A stretch of 64,000 nucleotides of DNA from Acidocella facilis ATCC 35904 (GTDB lineage Bacteria > Pseudomonadota > Alphaproteobacteria > Acetobacterales > Acetobacteraceae), in contig NZ_JHYG01000010.1 in assembly GCF_000687875.1 (NCBI RefSeq), positions 1 through 64,000 on the forward strand. Direction: 5' to 3'. Under the pieces are notes generated by a model. It saw only the letters and a program-made list of their open reading frames with translations. It ran no database searches and had not been told where the DNA came from. The stretch's first letter is position 1; the number at the start of each line of letters is the position of its first letter. Shown here piece after piece: positions 19,208 through 28,012 of the stretch. Both the position numbers and the translations under genes were made by a program.

Positions 19208-19284
19208 CCGGCCGGCGCCATATACCGTACAGGACACTGGCTGTAGAACCCATTGCAGCCTTTGGCGCAACACCGAGGATGAAG
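19208..19284. promoter_or_regulatory. short divergent promoter region of the hopanoid locus
   Basis: Only 77 bases separate hpnA (minus) from the ferritin-like gene (plus), so both operons must be initiated here and could be co-regulated. An AT-rich TATATG on the hpnA side is a possible -10 but lacks a good -35. I would not define boxes more closely. Confidence 0.4.
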
Positions 19285-20232
19285 ATGAACGAGATTCGTG
19301 TGATCCCGACAAAAGCCGCCGCGACGGAAGATGAGGTGGTTTCGGCCGATCACCAGGCAAGGCATTGGCAATTCCCGGAGGCCGGCCCGATCAAGGCCGG
19401 GTCGGACGCGCATTTTCGGATGTTCACCAGCCTGCTCGCCGCCACCTATAATCCCTACAAACCGGCGGTGCTGGACTGGCCAATGCTGGAGCCGGAGACA
19501 TTACGCCGGATCACCGCCCTGCCGATCTGGGACATCGCCGTGCAGACGGAAATCAAGGCGGCCGCCCGAATCGCCTTTTATGCGCAGACCGTACCGCACC
19601 CTGCATTGCGCGCGGCGTTGCTGCATATGTCCGGTGAGGAGGCGCGCCACCGCGAGGTGCTCTCCCGGCTGGTCGCGGCCTATGGCATCCCGATGCGGCC
19701 CGAACCCGATTATGCGCTGCCCAACGATGCCGAATGGGGCTGGCTGGTCACCGGGTTTTCGGAATGTATCGATAGTTTTTTCGCTTACGGGCTGTTCGAG
19801 CTGGCCAAGCGCTCGGGCTATTTTCCGGCCAAGCTGGTGGAGACATTCGAGCCTGTCGTGCAGGAGGAAGGCCGGCATATTCTGTTTTTCTCCAACTGGT
19901 TGGCGTGGCGGCGGGCGAATCTGCGATGGTATCTCCGGCCCTGGTTCGAAGCGAAAATCTGGGCGGTGTGGGCCTATCTGCTCTATGAGCGGATCGGCTT
20001 GGCCAAGGATGTGGATGGTCTGGAAGGGGCGGATGCCAATTTCACCATGAACGGCTCATCGGCGATCAGCGACGAGATGGACCTTCCCAAGCTTTTGGAA
20101 ATCTGCCTGGAAGAGGATAAAAGGCGCATGGCAGGGTATGATGCACGCCTGAAGCGCCCCGGCACGATGCCGTTTCTGGGGCGACTAGGCCTGTCCGTCC
20201 TGCGACTGAAATCACGCATTCAGAGACGTTGA
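19285..20232 (+). CDS. ferritin-like di-iron protein of the hopanoid locus
   Basis: This 315-aa helical protein has the pattern of a carboxylate-bridged di-iron enzyme. There is an E in QTEIKAAARIAFYAQ, ExxH in GEEARHREVL, an E in SFFAYGLFELAK, and a second ExxH in QEEGRHILFFSNW. Tryptophan-rich amphipathic helices follow (WYLRPWFEAKIWAVWAYLLY). The substrate is unknown. It is divergent from hpnA and coupled to hpnL through a TTGA overlap, so a redox step on hopanoids or a related lipid is an inference worth testing. ATG 19285 is preferred since AGG lies six bases upstream; ATG 19279 is an alternative. Confidence 0.8.
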   Translation: MNEIRVIPTKAAATEDEVVSADHQARHWQFPEAGPIKAGSDAHFRMFTSLLAATYNPYKPAVLDWPMLEPETLRRITALPIWDIAVQTEIKAAARIAFYAQTVPHPALRAALLHMSGEEARHREVLSRLVAAYGIPMRPEPDYALPNDAEWGWLVTGFSECIDSFFAYGLFELAKRSGYFPAKLVETFEPVVQEEGRHILFFSNWLAWRRANLRWYLRPWFEAKIWAVWAYLLYERIGLAKDVDGLEGADANFTMNGSSAISDEMDLPKLLEICLEEDKRRMAGYDARLKRPGTMPFLGRLGLSVLRLKSRIQRR

Positions 20233-21233
20233 GAAAATATTTGTCGGTAAAAAGCAAACTTATCCCAGCGGTGCTGACGCTGGCCGGGCTGGCGGTCATC
20301 ACCGGGCTCATCGTCTATTTCGGTGCGGCGGACGTGTTGCGGGCGCTGGCATCGGTCAGTGCGCTGGGCACCGCTGAATTCGTGCTGGCACAGCTGGTCA
20401 TTCTGCTCGGGCTGGGGGGAAGCTGGCGGATCCTGCTGCGCTCACGGCAGAAAGGCTCTTACTGGCTCTGCGTATGGGGCCGCGCCGTGCGCGACGCGAC
20501 CGGCGAGTTCCTGCCCTTCTCCCAGGTTGGCGGATATGTCCTGGGCGCGCGCGTGATGACGCTGGGCGGGGTGGCGACGGCCGACGCCGTGGCCTCGACG
20601 CTGGGCGACATCACAACGGAGTTCCTGGCGCAGCTGGTGTTCGTCGGGGTGGGGCTGGTCATTCTCTCGAACAAGGTGCCGGGCTCGGAATTATTGATGC
20701 CGGTGTCCATCGGCTTGGCCGTCGCGATGTTTTTGGGTGTCGGGCTGATCGTGGCGCAGCGCGGCTCCGGGACCAAATTATTTAAGGCCCTCGCAACCCG
20801 CATCGCCGGAACAACCGGGCAGGGCGCGGCCGACCACGCGGAAAAGCTGCAAAGCTCGTTGAACGGCATGTACACCCAGCATCACCGTCTCGCCTGGGCG
20901 GCCTTCGTGCATTTCCTGTGCTGGATTGGCACCGGGACGGCGTCCTATATCGGGTTTCACGCTCTGGGGGTGGATTTATCCTGGATCGATGCGGTCTGTA
21001 TTGAAGCGATGCTGCACGCGATCATGGCGCTGGCCTTCTTCATTCCAGGGCGCGTTGGCATCCAGGAAGCGGCCTATACCTTGCTGGGCGGATTGTTCGG
21101 CATTCCGCCGGACATCGCCTTGTCCCTGTCGCTGCTGCGCCGCGCACGGGATTTCGTGATCGCGGTGCCGGTGTTGATCGTCTGGCAAGGGCTGGAGGCG
21201 CGGAAGCTGAAACTCAACATGAACGCCGGATGA
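20229..21233 (+). CDS. hpnL: hopanoid-associated membrane protein HpnL
   Basis: This is a polytopic protein of the lysylphosphatidylglycerol-synthase transmembrane family (YbhN/AglD-like), the type called HpnL in hopanoid clusters. It is 334 aa with about seven to eight membrane helices. It has FLPFSQVGGYVLGARVM (about 94) and the late FFIPGRVGIQEAAYTLLGG, both typical. The TTG start at 20229 overlaps the stop of the ferritin-like gene (TTGA). Its role in lipid transport or flipping is suggested for the family but not proven. Confidence 0.88.
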   Translation: MRKYLSVKSKLIPAVLTLAGLAVITGLIVYFGAADVLRALASVSALGTAEFVLAQLVILLGLGGSWRILLRSRQKGSYWLCVWGRAVRDATGEFLPFSQVGGYVLGARVMTLGGVATADAVASTLGDITTEFLAQLVFVGVGLVILSNKVPGSELLMPVSIGLAVAMFLGVGLIVAQRGSGTKLFKALATRIAGTTGQGAADHAEKLQSSLNGMYTQHHRLAWAAFVHFLCWIGTGTASYIGFHALGVDLSWIDAVCIEAMLHAIMALAFFIPGRVGIQEAAYTLLGGLFGIPPDIALSLSLLRRARDFVIAVPVLIVWQGLEARKLKLNMNAG

Positions 21234-21311
21234 AGTTCTGGACGCAATGGTTGTGTGAGGGCGGGGCCCCGCCCATTTCGGTGATGAAGTAACTTTTCCG
21301 GAGTCATAACC

Positions 21312-21569
21312 ATGTCAATCGTCGGTTGGATCGTTTTGGGGTTGATCGCCGGCTGGATCGCCAGCCTGATTGTCGATAATGGCGGCCGCGGTCCGGTCCT
21401 GGATATCGTGCTCGGCATTGTCGGCGCGCTGGTCGGTGGCTGGCTTTTCGCGGCTTTGGGCGCTGTCCCGGTGACAGGATTTAATCTCTGGTCGCTGTTC
21501 GTTGCCGTTGTCGGGGCGGTGGTCGTGCTGGTCATCTATCACGCCATCGCCGGCCGCCGCGCGTTATAA
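21312..21569 (+). CDS. GlsB/YeaQ/YmgE-type small membrane protein
   Basis: This is an 85-aa protein of three hydrophobic helices with glycine repeats: WIVLGLIAGWIASLI, LDIVLGIVGALVGGWLF, and LWSLFVAVVGAVVVLVIY. This matches the family annotated as transglycosylase-associated protein, though no enzymatic role is shown. Relatives are often stress-induced. A good ribosome site (GGAG) lies before ATG 21312, and an intrinsic terminator follows at 21590. It is therefore probably a single-gene unit. Confidence 0.9.
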   Translation: MSIVGWIVLGLIAGWIASLIVDNGGRGPVLDIVLGIVGALVGGWLFAALGAVPVTGFNLWSLFVAVVGAVVVLVIYHAIAGRRAL

Positions 21570-21589
21570 ACAACGCTCAATTCGATCTT

Positions 21590-21617
21590 AAAAAGGGGCC
21601 TCGCGGCCCCTTTTTTG
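21590..21617 (+). terminator. intrinsic terminator after the GlsB-like gene
   Basis: AAAAAGGGGCC, a short CGCG-type loop and GGCCCCTTTTTT form a GC-rich hairpin with a T-run, 21 bases behind the stop of the 85-aa gene. The A-run on the other side means it could also work in reverse. Confidence 0.9.
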
Positions 21618-21666
21618 TTGACGGGCCGCGCTTGTCCGCTGTCCGGGGAGGGGATAGGTTTCGGCC

Positions 21667-22788
21667 ATGAAAGCGCGGGTCTGGACGGTAAAACTCGTCT
21701 TCGGTGTGGCGGGTTTCGGGATCTCGGTCTGGGCCTTTCTCATTCCCTATACGAAGATCAGATTTCAGCTGGACGACGCCACGCTGGGCGGCATTCTTCT
21801 GGCCGGCGGCACCGGCGGCGTCGCCGCCATGCCGCTGGCGGGTCTGGCGATCCAACGCTGGGGCAGCCGCAGCTGCATCATCGCCTGCGGGCTGGTGATG
21901 GGCCTGATGCTTCCCTTGCTCGGCATGGCGCCATCGCCCGCAATCTTCACCCTTCTGCTCTTCGCCTATGGCGTGAATTTCGGCTTCCTGGATGTGGCGA
22001 TGAACGCGCAAGGAGCCGCCATCGAGGCGCAATCAGGCCGGCTGCTGATGTCGGGTTTCCATGCCTGCTACAGCATCGGCACGCTGCTGATCGCCCTGGC
22101 CGACAGCGTCTTTCTGAAATGGGGCACGCCGGTTTTGGTGATTTGCCTGGTGAGCGCCGCGATGGTGCTGGCCGGGCTGACACAATCCTTCCGGCTGCTG
22201 CCAAAATCAGCCGATGCTCAGCCGGCTGCGCGCCAGTTCGTCTGGCCGAACCGGCGGGCGGTGATATTGGGGCTGTGCTGCTACGCCGCCTTCATGACGG
22301 AAGGCGCCTGCACCGACTGGAGTGCCATCTATCTGCGGTTTTCCCGGCATATGCCGATCGATGAGGCGACGCTGGGCTTTGCCGCCTTTGCCGTGATGAT
22401 GTCCCTGGCCCGGCTGACCGGCGACCATCTGGCGATGCGGTTTGGCCAGACCTCCATCATGCGGCTGGGCGCGCTGGTCAGCCTGCTGGGGTTTGCCCTG
22501 GCGATTTTCGTGCCCATCGGCTGGGTGGGGGTGATCGGTTTCGGCCTGGTCGGATTTGGCACCGGCAACATGGCGCCGCTGCTGTTCAGTGCGGCGTCGC
22601 ATGTGCCCGGCATGTCCGTGCAGCACGCCATGCCGGTGGTGGTCGGCATCGGCTATGCCGGGTTTCTCAGCGGGCCGGTGATGATCGGCTTCGTCTCCAA
22701 CCGGTTCGGGCTGGAGAGTGCCTTCGGCCTGGATGCCATCCTGCTCGGGCTCACCCTCTTCGCGAGCAGGATCCTGGCTCACCCGTAA
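21667..22788 (+). CDS. MFS transporter, YbjJ-like
   Basis: This is a 12-helix major-facilitator carrier of 373 aa; the substrate is unknown. The first half has SVWAFLIPYTKIRFQLDD and FLDVAMNAQGAAIEAQSGR. The DVAMNAQ motif after helix 4 is typical of the YbjJ group, related to sugar/fucose-type carriers. The second half contains FMTEGACTDWSAIYLR. It is convergent with plsC and overlaps its 3' end by 10 bases. Confidence 0.85.
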   Translation: MKARVWTVKLVFGVAGFGISVWAFLIPYTKIRFQLDDATLGGILLAGGTGGVAAMPLAGLAIQRWGSRSCIIACGLVMGLMLPLLGMAPSPAIFTLLLFAYGVNFGFLDVAMNAQGAAIEAQSGRLLMSGFHACYSIGTLLIALADSVFLKWGTPVLVICLVSAAMVLAGLTQSFRLLPKSADAQPAARQFVWPNRRAVILGLCCYAAFMTEGACTDWSAIYLRFSRHMPIDEATLGFAAFAVMMSLARLTGDHLAMRFGQTSIMRLGALVSLLGFALAIFVPIGWVGVIGFGLVGFGTGNMAPLLFSAASHVPGMSVQHAMPVVVGIGYAGFLSGPVMIGFVSNRFGLESAFGLDAILLGLTLFASRILAHP

Positions 22789-23462
22789 AACAGCGCCGTC
22801 AGGGTCGCGAGCAGCTCCTCCCGGCTCAGGCCCGGCAAAATCGCCGGGTGGATGGTGATATGTACCTGGCCGGGGGATTTCTGGAAGGATTTGCGGCCCC
22901 ACCGGAGGCCGGAATCGGTCGTCGCCGGCAGCAACGGGGCGGAGAGCCCCTGCGCCATGGCGGCGATGCCATGGCGCAGCTCGCCGCGCACGCCTGGCGC
23001 CACCCGTGTCCCTTCCGGAAAGATCACCACCTGCCGCCCCGCCGCGACCGCCTGATGCGCACGCTCGACCATGTCGCGCAACGCCTTGCGACCACCGCTC
23101 CGGTCAACCGAAATCATGCCGCTCGGTTCAAGCAGCGCGCCGAATAGCGGGATGCGCTTGAGCTCTTTCTTGAACACGAAGGCCGGGGCGGGCAGCAGGC
23201 TGATCCACAGCAGGATGTCCAGCGCCGATTGATGCTGCGCGGCGATGACACAGCCCTCCGCCGGGAGATTTTCCAGGCCGCGAACCTCGAGGCTGACGCC
23301 GCAGAAAGATCGCAGCGCCCACAGGCTGATCCGCGTCCAGAGCTGTGCGGTGCGCAGAATGCCATTCCTGAAATGCCGCCCGAAGAGGGTACACCAGATG
23401 CTGAGCACCGCGCCCGCGCCCCAGAGAACGGCGTTGAAGGCAAAAGACCGGACATGGTGCAT
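22779..23462 (-). CDS. plsC: 1-acyl-sn-glycerol-3-phosphate acyltransferase
   Basis: This enzyme acylates lysophosphatidate to phosphatidate at the inner membrane. It is 227 aa. A hydrophobic N-terminus precedes the catalytic HX4D motif HQSALD, then KKELKRIPLFG and the acyl-phosphate contact FPEGTR. It follows the YdcF-like gene by 6 bases, in a cluster with ftsX and ftsE that recurs in alphaproteobacteria. Confidence 0.92.
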   Translation of the reverse strand: MHHVRSFAFNAVLWGAGAVLSIWCTLFGRHFRNGILRTAQLWTRISLWALRSFCGVSLEVRGLENLPAEGCVIAAQHQSALDILLWISLLPAPAFVFKKELKRIPLFGALLEPSGMISVDRSGGRKALRDMVERAHQAVAAGRQVVIFPEGTRVAPGVRGELRHGIAAMAQGLSAPLLPATTDSGLRWGRKSFQKSPGQVHITIHPAILPGLSREELLATLTALFYG

Positions 23463-23468
23463 CGTTCG

Positions 23469-24101
23469 TCAATAATCTCCAGCGTCGTTGGTGCTGAACA
23501 GGCCGCCCAGCCCGGCGCGCACCACCAGATATTTGCTATATTCGATGGCCAGTAATCGAACTGTCGGCAGCGTCAAGCGGTCGCGCATCGCCGGCGGCCG
23601 CACCGGATCGGGGATCAGCGCCACGCCGGGCAGGGCGCGCTGAATTTCCAGCAACGCCCGCGGCATATGGTAATCCGCGGTGACCACGATCAGCGAGCGC
23701 ATATGGTGCGCCTTGGCCCAGGCGGCGGTCTCGGCGCCATTATCATGGGTGGTTGCCGCCATATGCCCCAGCGTGATCGCATCGGCATACCGGGTCGCGG
23801 CGCTGCGATCATCCTGGGTGAAATCGCCGAGATAGGTGCCCTTGCCGGCGCCGGAGATCAACAGCAGCGGCGCCTCGTGCTCGGCAAGCAGCGCCAGCGC
23901 GGCGCTGATCCGGTCATCGCCGCCGGTCAACGCGACGATGCCATCCGCCGGCGGCAAGGGGTTGGGCGGCGTGGCCGTGAAGACGAGGCCCAGATAGACC
24001 AGAAATCCGGCCGACCAGGCGCCGAGCACCAGCAATATCACCCGGGAAAGCAGCCGGGTGAGCGACCAGCGGCGGCGGCGCGGGCGCTGGCGCAAGCTCA
24101 C
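23469..24101 (-). CDS. YdcF-like DUF218 membrane protein
   Basis: This is a 210-aa protein with one N-terminal membrane helix (VILLVLGAWSAGFLVYLG) and a DUF218 domain. The domain has ADGIVALTGGDDRI, LLISGAGKGT, NGAETAAWAKAH and LIVVTADYHMPRA, the pattern of SanA/YdcF proteins linked to envelope functions. I start at GTG 24101, which overlaps the ftsX stop (GTGA). The frame is open far upstream, but that part is arginine-rich and antiparallel to ftsX. Confidence 0.88.
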   Translation of the reverse strand: MSLRQRPRRRRWSLTRLLSRVILLVLGAWSAGFLVYLGLVFTATPPNPLPPADGIVALTGGDDRISAALALLAEHEAPLLLISGAGKGTYLGDFTQDDRSAATRYADAITLGHMAATTHDNGAETAAWAKAHHMRSLIVVTADYHMPRALLEIQRALPGVALIPDPVRPPAMRDRLTLPTVRLLAIEYSKYLVVRAGLGGLFSTNDAGDY

Positions 24102-24988
24102 GGCAGCCGCCGCAGCCAGCCCCGAACCGTGATCTGGGCTGTGCTCCAGCCAATCAGCGCCGCGCAGGCGGGCAGGAGCGGGAGCAGGGCCAGCAGGGCC
24201 GGCGGCAGGTTGAACAGGCTTGCTGGATGCGCCGGCCCGGTGAACGGGCTGGCCAGCCAGGCCAGCCAGGCCAGCACGGGGGCGGCGAGCACGGTCCCGC
24301 CCAGCGCGCCGGCCAGGGCCAGCCATGTCGCCCGGCCGGCGAAACGTGTCGCGATATCCGCCTCCAACGCGCCCAGCCCGTGCACGATCTCGATCGTGTC
24401 GCGCAATTGCGCCAGGCCGGAGCGTGTCGCCACAGCGACCACGGCGGCGGCCACCAGGGCGACGATCAGCAGCACCGCCAAGGCGCAACCTTGCAGGCTG
24501 GTCGTCAAGGTGGCGACGCGCTGCGCCCAGATCGCGCCGGTGCGGATCACCGTGCCCGGGCTGAGCTGCTGCAGCTGCGCCGCGAGCGCATCGCTGCTGC
24601 CGCTGCCGGCCCATTGCGCGGTGATGATCGCGGGCAGGGCCAGCCCGAGTGAGGCGGCATCGCCGCCGATCCAGGGCGCGATCAGCCGGTTCATCTCCGC
24701 CGTGGTCAGGACCGTCGCATCCTGAACATCATGGTTGGCCGCCAGCGCGCGCTGCACGGCGGCGAGGCGCGTGCCATCATTGCCGGCATCCGGATCGGCC
24801 GGCTGCGGGATCTGGATGGTCAGGGCGGCGGCGGTATCGCCTTGCCAGCTTTGCGCCAAATTCGCGCAGGCGAGCGCGCCGCCGAGCGCCAGCGCGGCGA
24901 GAAAGCTCATCGCCCCGACCAGCACCGGCAGCAGCCGGTCCGACAAGGCCGAGCGCAGCCCCAGCAGATCTCCGCGATGCCTAGCCAT
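24098..24988 (-). CDS. ftsX: cell-division protein FtsX
   Basis: This is the permease-like partner of FtsE, which couples septal-wall hydrolases to the divisome. It is about 296 aa. A cytoplasmic N-terminus precedes the first helix (LLPVLVGAMSFLAALALGG). A periplasmic loop follows, then three helices (ALAVLLIVALVAAAVVAVA and the C-terminal hydrophobic blocks). QLRDTIEIVHGLGALEADIATRFAGR-type coupling helix sequence is recognisable. ATG 24988 overlaps the ftsE stop; ATG 24991 and 25006 are also possible. Confidence 0.9.
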   Translation of the reverse strand: MARHRGDLLGLRSALSDRLLPVLVGAMSFLAALALGGALACANLAQSWQGDTAAALTIQIPQPADPDAGNDGTRLAAVQRALAANHDVQDATVLTTAEMNRLIAPWIGGDAASLGLALPAIITAQWAGSGSSDALAAQLQQLSPGTVIRTGAIWAQRVATLTTSLQGCALAVLLIVALVAAAVVAVATRSGLAQLRDTIEIVHGLGALEADIATRFAGRATWLALAGALGGTVLAAPVLAWLAWLASPFTGPAHPASLFNLPPALLALLPLLPACAALIGWSTAQITVRGWLRRLP

Positions 24989-25655
24989 CATGCACCAGGC
25001 GGCCATTTTCCAGGCTCAGGCGGGGAAACGGATAATGCTCCACCAGGGCGGCATTATGCGTGGCCACCACCACGGTCGTGCCGAGCTTGTTGAGTGCTGT
25101 GATCAGCAGCATCAGGCGTTGTGCCTGTTCGTCATCGAGATTTCCCGTCGGTTCATCGGCGACCAGCAGCCGCGGCCGGGCCACCACGGCCCTGGCGATG
25201 GCAATGCGCTGCTGCTCGCCGCCGGAGAGCTCGTCAGGCCGGGCATGCATGCGATGCGCCAGCCCCACCCAGCGCAAAATCTCCGTCACATCCGCCTTCA
25301 CCTGGGCCTCGCCACGGCGCGCCAGGCGCATCGGCAACGCCACGTTGTCATAGGCATCGAGCTGCGGCAGCAGGCGGAAATCCTGGTACACCACGCCGAT
25401 CCGCCGGCGCAGCAGGGCGGCGTCGCGCCGGGTCAGCCGGTTGGCCCTGGTGTTGAGGATCTCGATGCGGCCCCGCGCGGGATGCTCGGCCAGATAGATG
25501 AGCTTCAACAGGCTCGTCTTTCCGGCCCCGGAGGGGCCGGTGAGCCAGCGAAACCCGCCTTCCTCGATTTCGAAGCTGACGGCACGCAGGGCCTCCGCTT
25601 CACCGTCCCGCGCCGCATGATGGTAACGCAGCCAGACATCGTCGAACCTGATCAT
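24981..25655 (-). CDS. ftsE: cell-division ATP-binding protein FtsE
   Basis: This is the ABC ATPase that works with FtsX. It is 224 aa. The Walker A is GPSGAGKTSLL (about 40-50), the Q-loop lies in GVVYQDFRLLP, the signature is LSGGEQQRIAIARA, the Walker B is LLVADEPTGNLD, and the H-loop is THN. It starts the minus-strand operon ftsE-ftsX-ydcF-plsC, divergent from the zinc-ribbon gene across 145 bases. Confidence 0.95.
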   Translation of the reverse strand: MIRFDDVWLRYHHAARDGEAEALRAVSFEIEEGGFRWLTGPSGAGKTSLLKLIYLAEHPARGRIEILNTRANRLTRRDAALLRRRIGVVYQDFRLLPQLDAYDNVALPMRLARRGEAQVKADVTEILRWVGLAHRMHARPDELSGGEQQRIAIARAVVARPRLLVADEPTGNLDDEQAQRLMLLITALNKLGTTVVVATHNAALVEHYPFPRLSLENGRLVHDG

Positions 25656-25800
25656 CAGGTCAGTCCTCTCATGGCGTTACTAGTGCCGCGACAAGGCGGG
25701 GGCCAGCAAGGTCTGCGGGGCGTTTATTTTCGACAAAATGCTTTGTGGGCTGAAGGTGTTATTGCGGCGCTAGGCTAAAAATGCCATCCATTGCAACGCA

Positions 25801-26361
25801 ATGCGGATCGCCTGCCCCAATTGCCAGACGCTTTATGACGTTCCCGACAATCTGCTCGGCGAGAGCGTGCGCCGCCTGCGCTGCGAACAATGCGGGCATG
25901 GCTGGGCGTTTGCGCCGGCCCCATCGCCTGAGGCCCCACTGGACGCCGCGCCGACCCCCGACATGCCGGCCAGCGAGGCTGCGACTCGCCGCTTCGGTCA
26001 GCCGGCCGATCCTGAAGCCGCCGCCGAGATGCAGGCGGCCCTTCGTCAGGAGGCCTCGGCCCCCCATGCTGCCGCAGCCGCTGTGCCGCCTGCGCGCCAC
26101 ACCGAGCCCGATACCATCAAGGCCGAGATCCCGGAGGGGGATGCGGACCGCTTCGCCAGCCTGGTGCGGGCGGCGCGCAGCCAGGACGTCGATCAGGATG
26201 AGCCCCCGGCCGCACGCCAGGCCAAACAGGCAGCCAGCCCGCTGCTGATCGTCTTGCTGGTCCTGCTGCTGGTGATCGCTCTGGCGGTGGCCGAGCGGCA
26301 TCTATTGATCCGCCTCATCCCGGCCAGCGCCAGGCTGTTCCAGGCTCTGCATCTGCGCTGA
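25801..26361 (+). CDS. MJ0042-type zinc-ribbon membrane protein
   Basis: This is a 186-aa protein. The N-terminal zinc ribbon carries CxxC pairs C5-C8 and C28-C31 (CPNCQ and CEQCGHGW). A long Ala/Pro-rich region follows, with one membrane helix near 147-168 (LLIVLLVLLLVIALAVAE). Such genes sit opposite ftsE in many alphaproteobacteria. Their role is unknown, but the position hints at a link with cell division or envelope control. Confidence 0.85.
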   Translation: MRIACPNCQTLYDVPDNLLGESVRRLRCEQCGHGWAFAPAPSPEAPLDAAPTPDMPASEAATRRFGQPADPEAAAEMQAALRQEASAPHAAAAAVPPARHTEPDTIKAEIPEGDADRFASLVRAARSQDVDQDEPPAARQAKQAASPLLIVLLVLLLVIALAVAERHLLIRLIPASARLFQALHLR

Positions 26362-26364
26362 GGC

Positions 26365-26387
26365 ATCGGCGCCGTTTCGGCGCCGAT
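26365..26387. terminator. hairpin between convergent genes
   Basis: The perfect 10-bp stem ATCGGCGCCG / CGGCGCCGAT with a TTT loop lies just behind the stop of the zinc-ribbon gene and before the glmU stop on the other strand. There is no T-run, so it may be a weak or Rho-assisted bidirectional terminator. Confidence 0.5.
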
Positions 26388-26394
26388 CATAGCT

Positions 26395-27684
26395 TCAGCC
26401 CTTGCGCGGCTTCGTCACCTGGCGGGCGCGGCCGAACGCCACGGCCTGTTCTGGCACATCTTGCGTGATCACCGACCCGGCCGCGATCAGCGCCTCATCG
26501 CCGATGCGCACCGGCGCCACCAGCGCGCTGTTCGAGCCGATGAAGGCTTTCGCGCCGATCACGGTCTTGTGCTTGGCCTTGCCGTCGTAATTGCAGGTGA
26601 TCGTGCCCGCGCCGATATTGCTGCCAGGGCCGATCTCCGCATCGCCGAGATAGGTCAGATGATTGGCCTTCGCGCCCTTGCCGAGCTTCGCCGCTTTCAG
26701 CTCGACGAAATTCCCAACATGCGCGTCCTCGCCGACCTCCGCCCCCGGGCGCAGCCTTGCATAAGGGCCGATCACGGCGCCGGTCTTCACGCTGCACCCT
26801 TCGAGATGCGAGAACGCTTTGATCTCCACGCCCCCCTCGATGGCGACGCCAGGGCCGAAGACGACATGCGGGCCGATCACCGTATCGGCGCCGATTTGCG
26901 TATCGCCTGCGAAAAACACCGTATCCGGGGCCTGCAATGTCACGCCGTCGCGCATGAAGCGGCTCCTGGCGCGGCTCTGAAAGGCCGCCTCCGCCAGCGC
27001 CAGCTCGGCGCGCGAATTCACCCCGAGACATTCATCATGCGCCGCGTCCAAGGCCGCGACATTGACGCCCTCCTGGCGGGCCAGTGCGACGATGTCGGTG
27101 AGATAGAACTCGCCTTTCGCATTGTCGTTGCCCACCCGCGCGAGCCAGCGTCTCATATCCGGGCCCGAAGCCGCCATGCCGCCGGCATTGCAGAAGGTGA
27201 TCGCGCGCTCTTGCGGGGAGGCGTCATTATATTCGACGATGCGGGCGAGATAGCCGCCCTCCATCACCAGCCGCCCATATTTCGCCGCATCCGGCGGGGT
27301 CATGCCCAGCAGCGAGAGGCCGGCATCACCCTCCCGCAGGCGGGCCAGCAGGGCGCGCATGGTCTCGGCCGAGACCAGCGGGTTGTCGGCATAGAAAATC
27401 GCCACCGGCCCGTCGCCGAAATAGGGTTCCGCCTGCCGCGCGGCATGGGCGGTGCCCAGCCGCTCGGCCTGGATGGCCACCTGATGCGGGGCCGCCAGCG
27501 CCGCCAGGGCCGGCATGTCCGGCCCGATCACCACGACGATCCGGTCGAACACCTGCTCCGCGGCGCGGATGAGATGCACCAGCATCGGCTGCCCGGCGAT
27601 CTTGTGGGCGGCTTTCGGCAGGCTGGATTTCATCCTCGTGCCAAGCCCGGCGGCGATGATGATGGCGGTGCTCTGCATGCTCAT
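26395..27684 (-). CDS. glmU: bifunctional GlmU (N-acetylglucosamine-1-P uridyltransferase/acetyltransferase)
   Basis: This enzyme makes UDP-GlcNAc from glucosamine-1-P for peptidoglycan and LPS. It is 429 aa from ATG 27684, slightly short for GlmU (about 450). The uridyltransferase has AAGLGTRMKS, GTAHAARQAE and CNAGGMAAS. The left-handed beta-helix acyltransferase shows GPYARLRPGAEVGEDAHVGN and GAGTITCNYDGKAKHKT. The frame stays open to 27777, but the chosen ATG overlaps the NIPSNAP stop (ATGA). It is the last gene of a five-gene operon with aromatic amino-acid genes. Confidence 0.95.
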   Translation of the reverse strand: MSMQSTAIIIAAGLGTRMKSSLPKAAHKIAGQPMLVHLIRAAEQVFDRIVVVIGPDMPALAALAAPHQVAIQAERLGTAHAARQAEPYFGDGPVAIFYADNPLVSAETMRALLARLREGDAGLSLLGMTPPDAAKYGRLVMEGGYLARIVEYNDASPQERAITFCNAGGMAASGPDMRRWLARVGNDNAKGEFYLTDIVALARQEGVNVAALDAAHDECLGVNSRAELALAEAAFQSRARSRFMRDGVTLQAPDTVFFAGDTQIGADTVIGPHVVFGPGVAIEGGVEIKAFSHLEGCSVKTGAVIGPYARLRPGAEVGEDAHVGNFVELKAAKLGKGAKANHLTYLGDAEIGPGSNIGAGTITCNYDGKAKHKTVIGAKAFIGSNSALVAPVRIGDEALIAAGSVITQDVPEQAVAFGRARQVTKPRKG

Positions 27685-28001
27685 TTGGCGGCGAAAAACG
27701 GCGTTTCCCGCGCCAGCTTGTTCTCCATCGAGAGGAACCCGTCCAGCTTCGCCGTTTCCGCCAGGAACTGCGCCCATCCGGGTTCCTTTGCCATGGCGTT
27801 GCGCCGCGCCTCGCGGTCAGCCTGGCTCTGATAGCGCCAGATATGCACCACCTGATGCAGCTCGCCCTCGATCGTCGTGTAGAACCCCAGGCATTCGCCC
27901 AGATGCTTTTTCTGCAGCGGCCAGGCCAGCTCCTCATAGAGTTTCAGCCAGGCGCCCATCTTGCCGGGCTGGAACTTATAGGTGCGGATATCCACGATCA
28001 T
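27681..28001 (-). CDS. NIPSNAP-family protein
   Basis: This is a 106-aa ferredoxin-like (dimeric alpha-beta barrel) protein of the NIPSNAP family. It starts MIVDIRTYKFQPGKMGAWLK, then has LGFYTTIEGELHQVVHIWRYQ and a C-terminal ENKLARETPFF. No biochemical role is known for bacterial members. It lies between tyrA and glmU and overlaps the glmU start by 4 bases, so it is part of the operon. Confidence 0.85.
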   Translation of the reverse strand: MIVDIRTYKFQPGKMGAWLKLYEELAWPLQKKHLGECLGFYTTIEGELHQVVHIWRYQSQADREARRNAMAKEPGWAQFLAETAKLDGFLSMENKLARETPFFAAK

Positions 28002-28012
28002 CTCTGGCGTCC

